Below, one piece after another: positions 42,063-50,117 of a stretch of DNA of 64,000 bases (the first letter of the stretch is position 1; the number at the start of each line of letters is the position of its first letter). Below the pieces are notes generated by a model. The model was given only the letters and a program-made list of their open reading frames with translations. It did no database searches and was not told the origin of the DNA. Both the position numbers and the translations under genes were made by a program. The DNA lies in assembly GCA_903876735.1 (NCBI GenBank), contig CAIRAW010000016.1:62001-126000 (forward strand), written 5' to 3'. The DNA comes from an uncultured beta proteobacterium (GTDB taxonomy: Bacteria > Pseudomonadota > Gammaproteobacteria > Burkholderiales > Burkholderiaceae_C).

Positions 42063-42845
42063 ATGCAACTCAATTCCAGCATTGCGGCCGTCGTTACCGG
42101 TGGCGCCTCGGGTCTGGGCGCGGCGACGGCGCGCCGCCTGGCTTCTCATGGTGTCAAAGTGGCGTTGTTCGACCTGAACGAAGCCCAGGGCGAGGACCTG
42201 GCGCAGGAGATTGGCGGCGTTTTTTGCAAGGTCGACGTCACCTCCGAGGAACAGGTCGACGCGGCTTTCGCGAAGGCGCGCGCGGCCATCGGCCAGGAGC
42301 GCATCCTGGTCAACTGCGCCGGTACCGGCAACGCCGTCAAGACCGCCAGCCGCGACAAGGCAACGGGCGACATCAAGCATTACCCGCTGGCCAATTTCGA
42401 CCGCATCATCCAGATCAATCTGGTGGGCACTTTCCGCTGCATCGCCAAGTCGGCGGCCGGCATGCTGACGCTCGAGCCGCTGGCCGATGGCGAGCGTGGC
42501 ACCATCGTCAACACCGCATCGGTGGCGGCGCAGGACGGGCAAATGGGGCAGGCCAGCTACGCGGCGAGCAAGGCTGGCATTGTCGGCATGACGCTGCCGA
42601 TTGCGCGCGACCTGATGGGCGAGGGCATTCGCGTCAACACCATTTTGCCGGGCATCTTCAACACGCCGCTGCTGCAGGCGGCGCCCGACAACGTCAAGGC
42701 GGCACTGGCGGCGTCGGTGCCGTTCCCGAAGCGCCTGGGCGCGCCCGACGAATACGCCCACTTGGCCGAGACCATGATCGTCAACGGCTACTTCAATGGC
42801 GAGAGCGTGCGCCTGGACGGCGCCATCCGCATGGCGCCGCGCTAA
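42063..42845 (+). CDS. 3-hydroxyacyl-CoA dehydrogenase type II (HSD10-like SDR)
   Basis: A 260-aa SDR. AAVVTGGASGLGAATARRLA binds NAD, with LFDLNEAQGE giving the Asp for NAD selectivity. The type II hallmark is ILVNCAGTGNAVKTASRDKA, and the insertion in FRCIAKSAAGMLTLEPLADG is characteristic of HSD10-like enzymes. Catalytic residues are Ser in NTASVAAQDGQMGQ and the YAASKAG Tyr/Lys. NTILPGIFNTPLL follows. These enzymes oxidise 3-hydroxyacyl-CoA, including 2-methyl-3-hydroxyacyl-CoA from branched substrates, which suits the racemase in the same regulon. A dedicated promoter (site C) lies 56 bp upstream. Confidence 0.92.
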   Translation: MQLNSSIAAVVTGGASGLGAATARRLASHGVKVALFDLNEAQGEDLAQEIGGVFCKVDVTSEEQVDAAFAKARAAIGQERILVNCAGTGNAVKTASRDKATGDIKHYPLANFDRIIQINLVGTFRCIAKSAAGMLTLEPLADGERGTIVNTASVAAQDGQMGQASYAASKAGIVGMTLPIARDLMGEGIRVNTILPGIFNTPLLQAAPDNVKAALAASVPFPKRLGAPDEYAHLAETMIVNGYFNGESVRLDGAIRMAPR

Positions 42846-42952
42846 GCCCTAAAACCTATCCGACAGGCAGCGGGTGCGGCATTACGTCTACGACTCTTGA
42901 AAAGTGATTGGCCGCAGACACTTTGCTGTCCTTCCCTGTTGTGGTGCTGCGG

Positions 42953-43048
42953 GACGCAGGGCGACATGGCACTCAACTCCGTTCGTGTCCCCCGGCCTTC
43001 GGCCTCCTCCTTTACCTCACTGCGCTGAGCGCCACGCCGCCCTGCGTC
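42953..43048. repeat. 96-bp inverted-repeat (REP/MITE-like) element
   Basis: Left arm GACGCAGGGCGACATGGC (42953-42970) pairs with right arm GCCACGCCGCCCTGCGTC (43031-43048) at 16 of 18 positions. The interior carries a second hairpin in CCCCCGGCCTTCGGCCTCC. No ORF or target-site duplication is evident. The look is that of a non-autonomous or REP-type intergenic element; only one copy is seen in this window. Confidence 0.6.
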
Positions 43049-43158
43049 AACAGGCGGTACAGGTATGCGCTGGGCATTTAACGGACTTCATTCGGTGCAT
43101 ACCAGCACGGCCTGTCGTCGGCACACCCAACCGGGCCAACATCAAGGACGCTGCAAGA

Positions 43159-43181
43159 CAGCACTGGCGGCGTCAGTGCTG
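43159..43181. terminator. Hairpin after the ACAD gene
   Basis: CAGCACTG (43159-43166) and CAGTGCTG (43174-43181) form a perfect 8-bp stem with a 7-nt loop, 11 bases past the ACAD stop on the minus strand. No T-run, so a weak terminator or mRNA-end stabiliser. Confidence 0.45.
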
Positions 43182-43192
43182 GCCGCTAACCC

Positions 43193-44359
43193 CTATCTGC
43201 CAAGCAGCGAGCGCGCCACCAGTTCCTTCATGATCTCGGAGGTGCCGCCGTAGATGCGCAGCACGCGGGCGTCGGTCCAGAAGCGCGAGACCGGGTACTC
43301 GGCCATGTAGCCGTACCCGCCGAACAGTTGCAGGCACTCGTCGGCAACGCGGCAGGCCAGTTCGCTGGCGTGCAGTTTCAGGGCGGATGCGGCCTCGGGC
43401 GTCAGTTCGCCGCGGCGGTAGGCGTCGATGCAGGCATTGCAGAAGGCCTCGGCGGCGGCGATCTGGGTGGCAACCTCGGCAAGCTTGAAGCGTGTGTTCT
43501 GGAACTGCGCGATCGGATGACCAAAGGCCTGACGTTCCTGCACGTAGCGCAGGGTCACGTCGAGCGCACCCTTGGCGCCGTGCAGTCCCTGCACCGCGAT
43601 GATCAGACGTTCGCGCGGCAACTCGCGCATCATCTGCACAAAGCCCTGGCTCTCAGAGCCGCCCAGCAGCGCATCGGCGGGCACCCGCATGTCGTCGAAG
43701 AACAGTTCCGAGGTGTCGCCTGCATGCTGGCCGATCTTTTCGAGGCGGGCGCCGCGGCGCAGGCCCGGCGTGTTGCCGTCGACCAGAAACAGGCTCACGC
43801 CCCGGGCGCCGGCGGCCGGATCGGTCTTGGCTGCCAGCACAAACAGGTCGGCGTTCTGGCCGTTGGAGATGAAGATCTTCGAGCCGTTGATGACGTAGCT
43901 GTCGCCGTCCACGCGCGCATGGGTGCGGATCGCCTTGAGGTCGCTGCCGGCGCCGGGCTCGGTCATGGCAATGGCTGCCACCGCCGTGCCCTGGACCATG
44001 CGCGGCAGCCAGTACTGGCGCTGCGCCTCTGTGCCGAAGTGCAGCAGGTAGGGCGGGATGATGTCGGTGTGCACCTGCATGCCGCCAACAAAGCCGGCGT
44101 AGCCGCGCCGGGAGAGAACCTCGATCACCGCGAACGAAAAATTCACGCTGGCGCCGGCACCGCCATAGGCCTCGGGCACGTCGGCACAGAGAAAGCCCTG
44201 CGCGCCCATCTTGTTGAACAGTTCGCGCGGCACCTGGCCGGCTTTCTCCCAGTCGCGGTAGTGGGGTTCGATCTCGGCGGTGCAGAAACGCTCGAGGGTC
44301 TCAGTAAAGGCGGCCAGTTCGGCGCGTTCATCGGCGGTCAGGAAATGGTTGGTCAGCAT
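43193..44359 (-). CDS. Acyl-CoA dehydrogenase (second of three)
   Basis: A 388-aa FAD enzyme. AMTEPGAGSDLKAIRTHARV, NGSKIFISNGQNADLFVLAA, the FAD-contact VQGLHGAKGALDVTLRY region and LQLFGGYGYMAEYPVSRFW with RIYGGTSEIMKELVARSL, including the catalytic Glu, are all intact. Its C-terminus closely resembles that of the enzyme at 36230, so the two are related paralogues. It is the second gene of a minus-strand operon, 52 bp behind an enoyl-CoA hydratase, expressed from the regulon site at 45244-45259. Confidence 0.93.
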   Translation of the reverse strand: MLTNHFLTADERAELAAFTETLERFCTAEIEPHYRDWEKAGQVPRELFNKMGAQGFLCADVPEAYGGAGASVNFSFAVIEVLSRRGYAGFVGGMQVHTDIIPPYLLHFGTEAQRQYWLPRMVQGTAVAAIAMTEPGAGSDLKAIRTHARVDGDSYVINGSKIFISNGQNADLFVLAAKTDPAAGARGVSLFLVDGNTPGLRRGARLEKIGQHAGDTSELFFDDMRVPADALLGGSESQGFVQMMRELPRERLIIAVQGLHGAKGALDVTLRYVQERQAFGHPIAQFQNTRFKLAEVATQIAAAEAFCNACIDAYRRGELTPEAASALKLHASELACRVADECLQLFGGYGYMAEYPVSRFWTDARVLRIYGGTSEIMKELVARSLLGR

Positions 44360-44411
44360 GGATTCACTCGCAAGGTTTGGGGGTGTTGAACAAATTATCG
44401 GTTGTCGGGGC

Positions 44412-45185
44412 TCAGTCCTGCTGCGCGCGTCCGCGCTGCTGCAGGCCGTCGCGCCGTGCTTCCAGGGCCTCGGGGGTGAGCGTTGCCGCCCATTTGCGCG
44501 AGCGCTGCGCTTCGAGCGCCAGCGCCTCACCCAGCGGCAGGCGCTGGCCGTCGTCAATCAAGCGCTTGTAGGCGCTGACCATGTCGGGCAGCGCGCTGGC
44601 CATGTCCGCTGCCAGCGCCAGCGCTGCCGGTAGCAGGGCCTCGGGCGCCAGCACCCGATTCACCAGACCCCAGCGCTCGGCCGTCGGGGCGTCGATGAAG
44701 TTGCCACTGAAGGCCATCTCCTTGGCGCGCGAGACACCGATCAGTCGCCCGAGCTTTTGCGATAGCCCCCAGCCCGGCATCACGCCGATGCGGGCGTGGG
44801 TGTCGGCAAAACGCGCCGTGCTTGAGGCCAGCAGCACGTCGCAGGCCAGCGCCAGCTCAAAGCCGCCGGTCACGGCCGCGCCGTTGATGGCGCCAATGAT
44901 GGGGTGTGGAAAACGCGTCAGCGCGGCCACCGGATCGCGCTCCGGGCTGCGCGCGGCCAGCCCCTGCTGGCCTAACTCCTTCAAGTCGAGCCCGGCGCAG
45001 AAGGCACGACCGGCGCCCGTCAACACCAGCACGCGCACGCTGGGGTCGCTTGCCAGCGTGTCGAGCGCCTGTACCAGGGCCTGGCGCAGCGCGCCGGTCA
45101 GGGCGTTTAAGGCCTGGGGGCGGTTGAGCGTGAGGCAGACGCAACCGGCTTGCGGACGTTCGATCAGCAATAAGTTCTCATCCAT
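44412..45185 (-). CDS. Enoyl-CoA hydratase (second of three)
   Basis: A 257-aa crotonase. MDENLLLIERPQAGCVCLTL then NRPQALNALTGALRQALVQA, GAGRAFCAGLDLKELGQQGL (oxyanion hole 1) and NGAAVTGGFELALACDVLLA (oxyanion hole 2). The following ARIGVMPGWGLSQKLGRLIG has Gly-Trp-Gly where hydratases usually carry a catalytic Glu, hinting at altered chemistry. The start is ATG 45185. It is first gene of the ECH-ACAD operon, divergent from thiolase with 192 bp between that contain two regulon palindromes. Confidence 0.9.
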   Translation of the reverse strand: MDENLLLIERPQAGCVCLTLNRPQALNALTGALRQALVQALDTLASDPSVRVLVLTGAGRAFCAGLDLKELGQQGLAARSPERDPVAALTRFPHPIIGAINGAAVTGGFELALACDVLLASSTARFADTHARIGVMPGWGLSQKLGRLIGVSRAKEMAFSGNFIDAPTAERWGLVNRVLAPEALLPAALALAADMASALPDMVSAYKRLIDDGQRLPLGEALALEAQRSRKWAATLTPEALEARRDGLQQRGRAQQD

Positions 45186-45214
45186 GGCAATTCCCGGTGG
45201 CAGAACAAACGGGT

Positions 45215-45259
45215 AGTGTGGCCCAGGGCCGGGTCGGGCGTCGTCGTCGAAAGCGACGG
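45215..45259 (-). promoter_or_regulatory. Regulon site D2 and -10, ECH-ACAD promoter
   Basis: Read on the minus strand, CCGTC-GCTTTC-GACGA (45259-45244) matches the consensus with the first-base variant of site B. A weaker -10-like CACACT (45220-45215) follows after 23 bp. It would drive the leftward hydratase/dehydrogenase operon starting at 45185. Confidence 0.55.
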
Positions 45260-45294
45260 ATTCGGTGTCGCACGCGCGCCAGGGCGTTTCAAAT

Positions 45295-45338
45295 TCGTCC
45301 GTTCCGACGACGCTGCCCAGGCTCCGGACGGACAGAAT
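45295..45338 (+). promoter_or_regulatory. Regulon site D and -10, thiolase-liv operon promoter
   Basis: TCGTC-CGTTCC-GACGA (45295-45310) is followed after 22 bp by CAGAAT (45333-45338). The thiolase ATG is at 45378. Confidence 0.75.
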
Positions 45339-45377
45339 CCAGCCACAAACCAATTTACCCATTCACGGAGCCCCATC

Positions 45378-46556
45378 ATGTCTGAAGCCTTTATCGTTGC
45401 CGCCACCCGTACCGCTGGCGGTCGTCGCGGTGGCCGCCTGGCCGGTTGGCACCCAGTTGACCTGTCGGCCCAGGTGCTCAACGCGCTGCTGGACCGCTCC
45501 GGTGTCGACCCCGCTTTGGTCGAAGATGTCTTCATGGGTTGCGTCAGCCAGGCTGGCGAGCAGTCGAACAACGTGGCGCGCAATGCCATCATGGCCTCGC
45601 GCCTGCCCGACTCCGTGCCCGGCACCTCGATCGACCGCCAGTGCGGCTCGTCCCAGCAGGCCGTGCACTTTGCCGCGCAGGCTGTCATGTCGGGCTGCAT
45701 GGACATCGTGATCGCGGCCGGCGTCGAGTCCATGACGCGCGTGCCGATGTTCAGCCCGAGCTACCTGGCGCAGAAGGCCGGTCTGGGTTACTACCAGAGC
45801 GCTGGTATCAACCAGCGCTACAACGACGTCGTGTTCAGTCAGTTCGCCGGCGCCGAGATGATGGCGAAGAAATATGGACTGAGCAAGGACGATCTCGACC
45901 GCTTCGCGCTGCTGAGCCATCAGCGCGCCATCGCGGCAACCCAGGGCGGTGCCTTCAAGGCCGAAATCCTGCCGGTCGCCGTGCGCTCCCCTGAAGGCGT
46001 GGACACGGCTGACATGCACACGGTGGACGAGGGCATCCGCTTCGAAGCCACCTTGCCGGGCATCCAGAACGTCAAACTGCTGCAGGAAGGCGGCGTGATC
46101 AGCGCCGCCAATGCCAGCCAGGTTTGCGACGGCGCAACCGGTGTCATGGTGGTGAGCGAGCGCGGCCTGAAGCTCCTCGGCGTCAAACCGCTGGCGCGCA
46201 TCCATCACATGTCGGTGATCGGCCACGATCCGGTGATCATGCTGGAAGCACCGATCCCGGCCACCGAGCGCGCGCTCAAGAAAGCCGGCCTGAAGATCGA
46301 CGACATCGACCTTTACGAAGTGAACGAGGCTTTCGCCTCGGTTCCGTTGGCCTGGCTCAAGGCGCTGGGCGCGGATCCGGCGCGACTCAATGTGAACGGC
46401 GGCGCCATTGCCTTGGGCCATCCGCTGGGTGCTTCGGGCACCAAGCTCATGACCACGCTGATCAATGCCCTGGCGCAGCGCGGCAAGCGCTATGGTCTGC
46501 AGACCATGTGCGAAGGCGGCGGCATGGCCAACGTCACCATCATCGAACGCCTTTAA
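45378..46556 (+). CDS. Acyl-CoA thiolase (acetyl-CoA acetyltransferase family)
   Basis: A 392-aa thiolase cleaving 3-oxoacyl-CoA. Cys89 in SIDRQCGSSQQAVHFA is the acyl-carrying nucleophile, NEAFASVPLAW holds the Asn of the oxyanion site, GGAIALGHPLGASG the catalytic His and CEGGGMANVTIIERL the proton-shuttling Cys. Its N-terminus FIVAATRTAGGRRGGRLAGW is typical of FadA/PcaF-like degradative thiolases. It is the first gene of a five-gene operon with livG, livF, livH and livM, an unusual coupling of the last beta-oxidation step to uptake. Confidence 0.94.
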   Translation: MSEAFIVAATRTAGGRRGGRLAGWHPVDLSAQVLNALLDRSGVDPALVEDVFMGCVSQAGEQSNNVARNAIMASRLPDSVPGTSIDRQCGSSQQAVHFAAQAVMSGCMDIVIAAGVESMTRVPMFSPSYLAQKAGLGYYQSAGINQRYNDVVFSQFAGAEMMAKKYGLSKDDLDRFALLSHQRAIAATQGGAFKAEILPVAVRSPEGVDTADMHTVDEGIRFEATLPGIQNVKLLQEGGVISAANASQVCDGATGVMVVSERGLKLLGVKPLARIHHMSVIGHDPVIMLEAPIPATERALKKAGLKIDDIDLYEVNEAFASVPLAWLKALGADPARLNVNGGAIALGHPLGASGTKLMTTLINALAQRGKRYGLQTMCEGGGMANVTIIERL

Positions 46557-46577
46557 TCCTTTTCGGAAAACTCGCTC

Positions 46578-47384
46578 ATGGCCAATGCACAGAGTGACAG
46601 CAGCGCGGGCGCGTTGCTCCAGGTGGACGAAGTTACCGTTCGGTTTGGTGGCATTCTGGCGCTCAACAAGGTCAGCTTTGACGTGCAGGCCGGCGAGATC
46701 TGCGCGCTGATCGGGCCCAATGGCGCCGGCAAAAGTACGCTGTTCAACTGCCTGTCGCGCCTCTACGAGTGCGACAGCGGCAGCATCGCCTTCAATGGCT
46801 ACAAGCTGCGCTCGCTGCGGCGCCATCGCATCGCCGAAATCGGGATCGGCCGCACCTTCCAGAATCTGGCGCTGTTTCGCACGATGACCGTGCGCGAAAA
46901 CGTGCTGCTGGGCAGCCACAGCCGGCACCATGCGGGCTTTGTACGCAATGCGTTTCGCCTGCCCGGTGTCGCGCGCATCGAGGCGGCGGCGCAGGGGCGG
47001 GCCGATGACCTGATGGACTTTTTGCAGTTGGGGGAGCACGCCGAGCGTGTTGTCGCCGATCTGCCCTTCGGCACGCAAAAACGGGTTGAGCTGGCGCGTG
47101 CGCTGGCCTCGGAGCCGCAGTTGCTGCTGCTCGATGAGCCGGCTTGCGGCCTGAACCACGAGGAACTGGAAAGCCTGGGCCTGTTGATTCGCGACATCCG
47201 TGACCGCCTGAATGTCACGGTGCTGCTGGTGGAGCACCACATGGGTCTGGTCATGGGTATTTCGGACCGCGTGGTCGCGCTCAATTTCGGCAAGAAGATT
47301 GCCGAAGGAACGCCGGCCGAGGTGCGTCAGCACCCGGAGGTGATCCGCGCCTACCTTGGTGAAGCAGAGGAGAAAGCACAATGA
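46578..47384 (+). CDS. livG: ABC importer ATPase LivG (second Liv system)
   Basis: A 268-aa ATPase. Walker A GPNGAGKSTLFNCLSR, the LivG-specific IGRTFQNLALFRTMTVREN, a signature with PFGTQKRVELARALA in place of LSGGQ, and Walker B LLLLDEPACGLNHEE. It ends VIRAYLGEAEEKAQ. The degenerate signature is common in LivG. It follows thiolase by 21 bp and overlaps livF by ATGA. The membrane-bound ATPase pair would drive uptake of the acid handled by the surrounding acyl-CoA genes. Confidence 0.94.
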   Translation: MANAQSDSSAGALLQVDEVTVRFGGILALNKVSFDVQAGEICALIGPNGAGKSTLFNCLSRLYECDSGSIAFNGYKLRSLRRHRIAEIGIGRTFQNLALFRTMTVRENVLLGSHSRHHAGFVRNAFRLPGVARIEAAAQGRADDLMDFLQLGEHAERVVADLPFGTQKRVELARALASEPQLLLLDEPACGLNHEELESLGLLIRDIRDRLNVTVLLVEHHMGLVMGISDRVVALNFGKKIAEGTPAEVRQHPEVIRAYLGEAEEKAQ

Positions 47385-48097
47385 GCCGTCTGCTTGAAGC
47401 CAGAGGATTGCACGCCCGCTACGGCAACACGCGCGTGCTGCACGGCATCGACCTCAATGTCGACGAGGGCAAGGTGACAACGCTGCTCGGGGCCAACGGC
47501 GCCGGCAAGACCACGACCTTGCGGGCGCTGTGCCGCCTGATGGTTCAGGCCAGTGGCAGCGTGAGCTTGGGTGGAACCCGGATTGACAATCTGTCAACCG
47601 AGCAGATCGCCCGCCTGGGCGTTGGCCATGTGCCCGACGGGCGTGGCACTTTCCTGGGCCTCACGACAGAAGAGAACCTGCGCCTGGGCGTCTATTCGCG
47701 CAGCAGACGCAGTGGCGCCGAGCAGGACCTGGCGCGCGTCTATGACTACTTTCCTCGCCTGGCCGAGCGCAACCGCCAGCAGGCCGGAACCCTGTCGGGT
47801 GGCGAGCAGCAAATGCTGGCCATCGGTCGCGCACTGATGGGCCGGCCGCGCCTGCTTTTGCTTGACGAGCCCTCGTTTGGACTGGCGCCGCTGGTGGTCA
47901 AGGACATCTTTGCCATCATGCGCCGCATCAACCAGGAGGAGGGCGTCTCCATCCTGCTGGTCGAGCAGAACGCGAGTCTGGCACTGGGCCTGGCCGACAC
48001 GGCTTACCTGCTGGAGACTGGCCGTATCGTGCTGTCGGGCTCGGCTGCTGACATGCGCAACAACGATGCCGTGCGTCGTGCCTATCTTGGCGAATAG
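47381..48097 (+). CDS. livF: ABC importer ATPase LivF (second Liv system)
   Basis: A 238-aa ATPase with GANGAGKTTTLRAL, the Q-loop VGHVPDGRGTFLGLTTEENL, signature TLSGGEQQMLAIGRAL, Walker B LLLLDEPSFGLAP and end DAVRRAYLGE. The ATG overlaps the livG stop by ATGA. It partners with LivG on the LivH/LivM channel encoded next. Confidence 0.95.
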   Translation: MSRLLEARGLHARYGNTRVLHGIDLNVDEGKVTTLLGANGAGKTTTLRALCRLMVQASGSVSLGGTRIDNLSTEQIARLGVGHVPDGRGTFLGLTTEENLRLGVYSRSRRSGAEQDLARVYDYFPRLAERNRQQAGTLSGGEQQMLAIGRALMGRPRLLLLDEPSFGLAPLVVKDIFAIMRRINQEEGVSILLVEQNASLALGLADTAYLLETGRIVLSGSAADMRNNDAVRRAYLGE

Positions 48098-48109
48098 GAG
48101 TCCACTGCA

Positions 48110-48982
48110 ATGAACGAATTCCTGCATCAACTGGTGGCTGGCCTGGCCACCGGTGGCATTTACGCCAGCGTGGCGCTGGCCCTGGTGATGATTTACCAGG
48201 CCACGCACCACATCAATTTCGCGCAGGGCGAAATGGCCATGTTTTCCACCTTTGTCGCCTGGGCACTGATCGAAGCCGGTCTGCCCTACTGGGGCGCATT
48301 TGCGCTCACCGTGTTGATCTCGTTTGTGATCGCTATGGTGATTGAATTTGCCGTGATACGGCCGATGCACAACGCGCCAGAGTTGTCGGTGGTGGTGGTC
48401 TTCATTGGCCTGCTGGTGATCTTCCACAGCCTGGCTGGCTGGCTGTTTGGTTACACCATCAAGTCGTTCCCGAGTCCGTTTCCGGCCAATGCCTGGTATG
48501 GCTCGGAGCTGATGTCGGCGCACCAGGTCGGCGCCATCGTCGTCGCCCTGGTCATGGTCGCTTTGCTGTTTTCGTTTTTTGCTTTTACGCCGATCGGCCT
48601 CGCGCTCAGGGCTGCGGCGCAGAACGCGCCGTCCTCGCGCCTGGTGGGCATCAACGTCGGGCACATGCTGATGCTGGGCTGGGGCCTGGCCGGTGCGATC
48701 GGCGCGGTCGCCGGCATGATGGTGGCACCAGTGGTATTTCTGGACCCAAACATGATGACCGGTGTCCTGATCTACGCCTTTGCCGGCGCGCTGATTGGCG
48801 GCATCGACAACCCGGTGGGCGCCGTGCTCGGCGGCTTCATTGTGGGTGTTCTGGAAAACCTGATCGGCACCTATGTCGTTGGCACCGAACTCAAGCTGTC
48901 GGTGGCCCTGGTGCTGATTGTTGGCGTGCTGATCGTGCGTCCGTCCGGTCTGCTGGGCCGAAAAATTGTGACCCGGGTTTGA
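48110..48982 (+). CDS. livH: ABC importer permease LivH (second Liv system)
   Basis: A 290-aa permease with about eight membrane segments. GGIYASVALALVMIYQATHH with INFAQGEMAMFSTFVAW is the LivH start (Gln replaces the usual His of NFAHG). AAAQNAPSSRLVGINVGHML and AGALIGGIDNPVGAVLGGFI are the coupling-helix region. It is 12 bp after livF and 3 bp before livM. Confidence 0.94.
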   Translation: MNEFLHQLVAGLATGGIYASVALALVMIYQATHHINFAQGEMAMFSTFVAWALIEAGLPYWGAFALTVLISFVIAMVIEFAVIRPMHNAPELSVVVVFIGLLVIFHSLAGWLFGYTIKSFPSPFPANAWYGSELMSAHQVGAIVVALVMVALLFSFFAFTPIGLALRAAAQNAPSSRLVGINVGHMLMLGWGLAGAIGAVAGMMVAPVVFLDPNMMTGVLIYAFAGALIGGIDNPVGAVLGGFIVGVLENLIGTYVVGTELKLSVALVLIVGVLIVRPSGLLGRKIVTRV

Positions 48983-48985
48983 ACC

Positions 48986-49978
48986 ATGAATCAGCCAATC
49001 AAAACCCATCTTTCCCCACGCAGCGCCGCCGGCCTGTCCTTGCGCTGGGTTCTAGTGCTGTTGGCCTTGGCCGTGGGACTGGCCTTTGTCGCCAAGGGCT
49101 ACCACCTGTTTCAGGCGACCATGGTGCTGGCCTATGCGATTGCCCTGCTGGGACTGAACATCCTGACCGGTTACAACGGACAGATTTCGCTCGGCCACGG
49201 CGCCTTCTTTGCTCTGGGTGCCTACGTCGCTGCCATTCTCATGGAGCACGCGGGCGCGCCCTATTGGGCCACTGTTCCGGCGGCCGGCGTGTTCTGCCTG
49301 ATCGTCGGTTACCTGTTTGGCCGGCCGGCCTTGAAGCTCGAAGGCTTGTACCTGGCGTTGGCCACCTTTGCGCTGGGTGTGGCCATGCCGCAACTGCTGA
49401 AATACAAGCACCTCGAAGCCTGGACCGGTGGTGTACAAGGCATTGTGCTGATGAAGCCTGACGCACCCTTTGGTCTTCCCTTGACGCAGGATCAGTGGCT
49501 TTACCTGTTTGCGCTCCTGGTTGCGGTTGTGATGTTTGTCATCGCGCACAACCTGCTGCAAAGCGGCAGCGGTCGCGCCATGCGCGCGATCCGCGACCAC
49601 GCCATGGCGGCTGAAGCCATGGGCATCGACAACCGCCACTACAAATCGATGAGTTTTGGCGTTTCGGCCGCCTATACCGGCGTTGGTGGCGCCCTGTCGG
49701 CGATTGCCGTGCAGTTTGTTTCGCCCGATTCGTTCACGCTGTTCCTGTCGATCTCACTGCTGGTCGGGATTGTGGTTGGCGGCGTTGGCACGCTGTGGGG
49801 TGCCTTCTTCGGCGCGCTTTTCATCATGTTCGTCCCGAACATGGCGGAAAAGGTTTCCAAAGCCGCTCCTTGGGCGGTTTACGGCGTGGTGCTGATCGCC
49901 ATCATGTTTGCCATGCCCGGCGGTGTCATGGGGCTGCTGCGCAAGATCCGACAGCGCCGCAACGAGCGTAGCGGCTGA
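48986..49978 (+). CDS. livM: ABC importer permease LivM (second Liv system)
   Basis: A 330-aa permease. After a polar N-terminus come alternating helices with ILTGYNGQISLGHGAFFALG, the LivM hallmark, then GRPALKLEGLYLALATFALG and YKSMSFGVSAAYTGVGGALS. VGGVGTLWGAFFGALFIMFV is near the end, followed by a basic tail RKIRQRRNERSG. It is the last gene of the thiolase-livGFHM operon. The cognate binding-protein gene begins after a separate regulated promoter at 50002. Confidence 0.94.
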   Translation: MNQPIKTHLSPRSAAGLSLRWVLVLLALAVGLAFVAKGYHLFQATMVLAYAIALLGLNILTGYNGQISLGHGAFFALGAYVAAILMEHAGAPYWATVPAAGVFCLIVGYLFGRPALKLEGLYLALATFALGVAMPQLLKYKHLEAWTGGVQGIVLMKPDAPFGLPLTQDQWLYLFALLVAVVMFVIAHNLLQSGSGRAMRAIRDHAMAAEAMGIDNRHYKSMSFGVSAAYTGVGGALSAIAVQFVSPDSFTLFLSISLLVGIVVGGVGTLWGAFFGALFIMFVPNMAEKVSKAAPWAVYGVVLIAIMFAMPGGVMGLLRKIRQRRNERSG

Positions 49979-50001
49979 GGCGCGACACCAGCGCGCCAAA
50001 T

Positions 50002-50045
50002 TCGTCAGTTCCGACGATGCTGTAAGGGCCTGGCCTGCCTACCAT
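50002..50045 (+). promoter_or_regulatory. Regulon site E and -10, binding-protein operon promoter
   Basis: TCGTC-AGTTCC-GACGA (50002-50017) is followed after 22 bp by TACCAT (50040-50045). The binding-protein ATG is at 50118. This starts the operon that includes ligase, APH kinase, ACAD and ECH genes. Confidence 0.75.
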
Positions 50046-50117
50046 TGCCATGGTCTTGCCCAATGGTGCAGGTAGCCTTGGTGATTCATCCGATTCATAA
50101 TTCAATGGAGATAGTTC

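Larger units (their letters stand above)
42846..43192. other. 347-bp noncoding gap between SDR and ACAD genes
   Basis: No credible gene is visible. The gap holds an inverted-repeat element at 42953-43048 and a hairpin at 43159-43181, both listed separately. The remaining sequence has no recognisable motif. Confidence 0.6.

Noticed and set aside
45363-47381. 672-residue open frame opposite thiolase and livG
   Set aside because: Antisense to two strongly supported genes; His/Arg/Gln-rich composition without motifs, as expected for shadows in GC-rich DNA.
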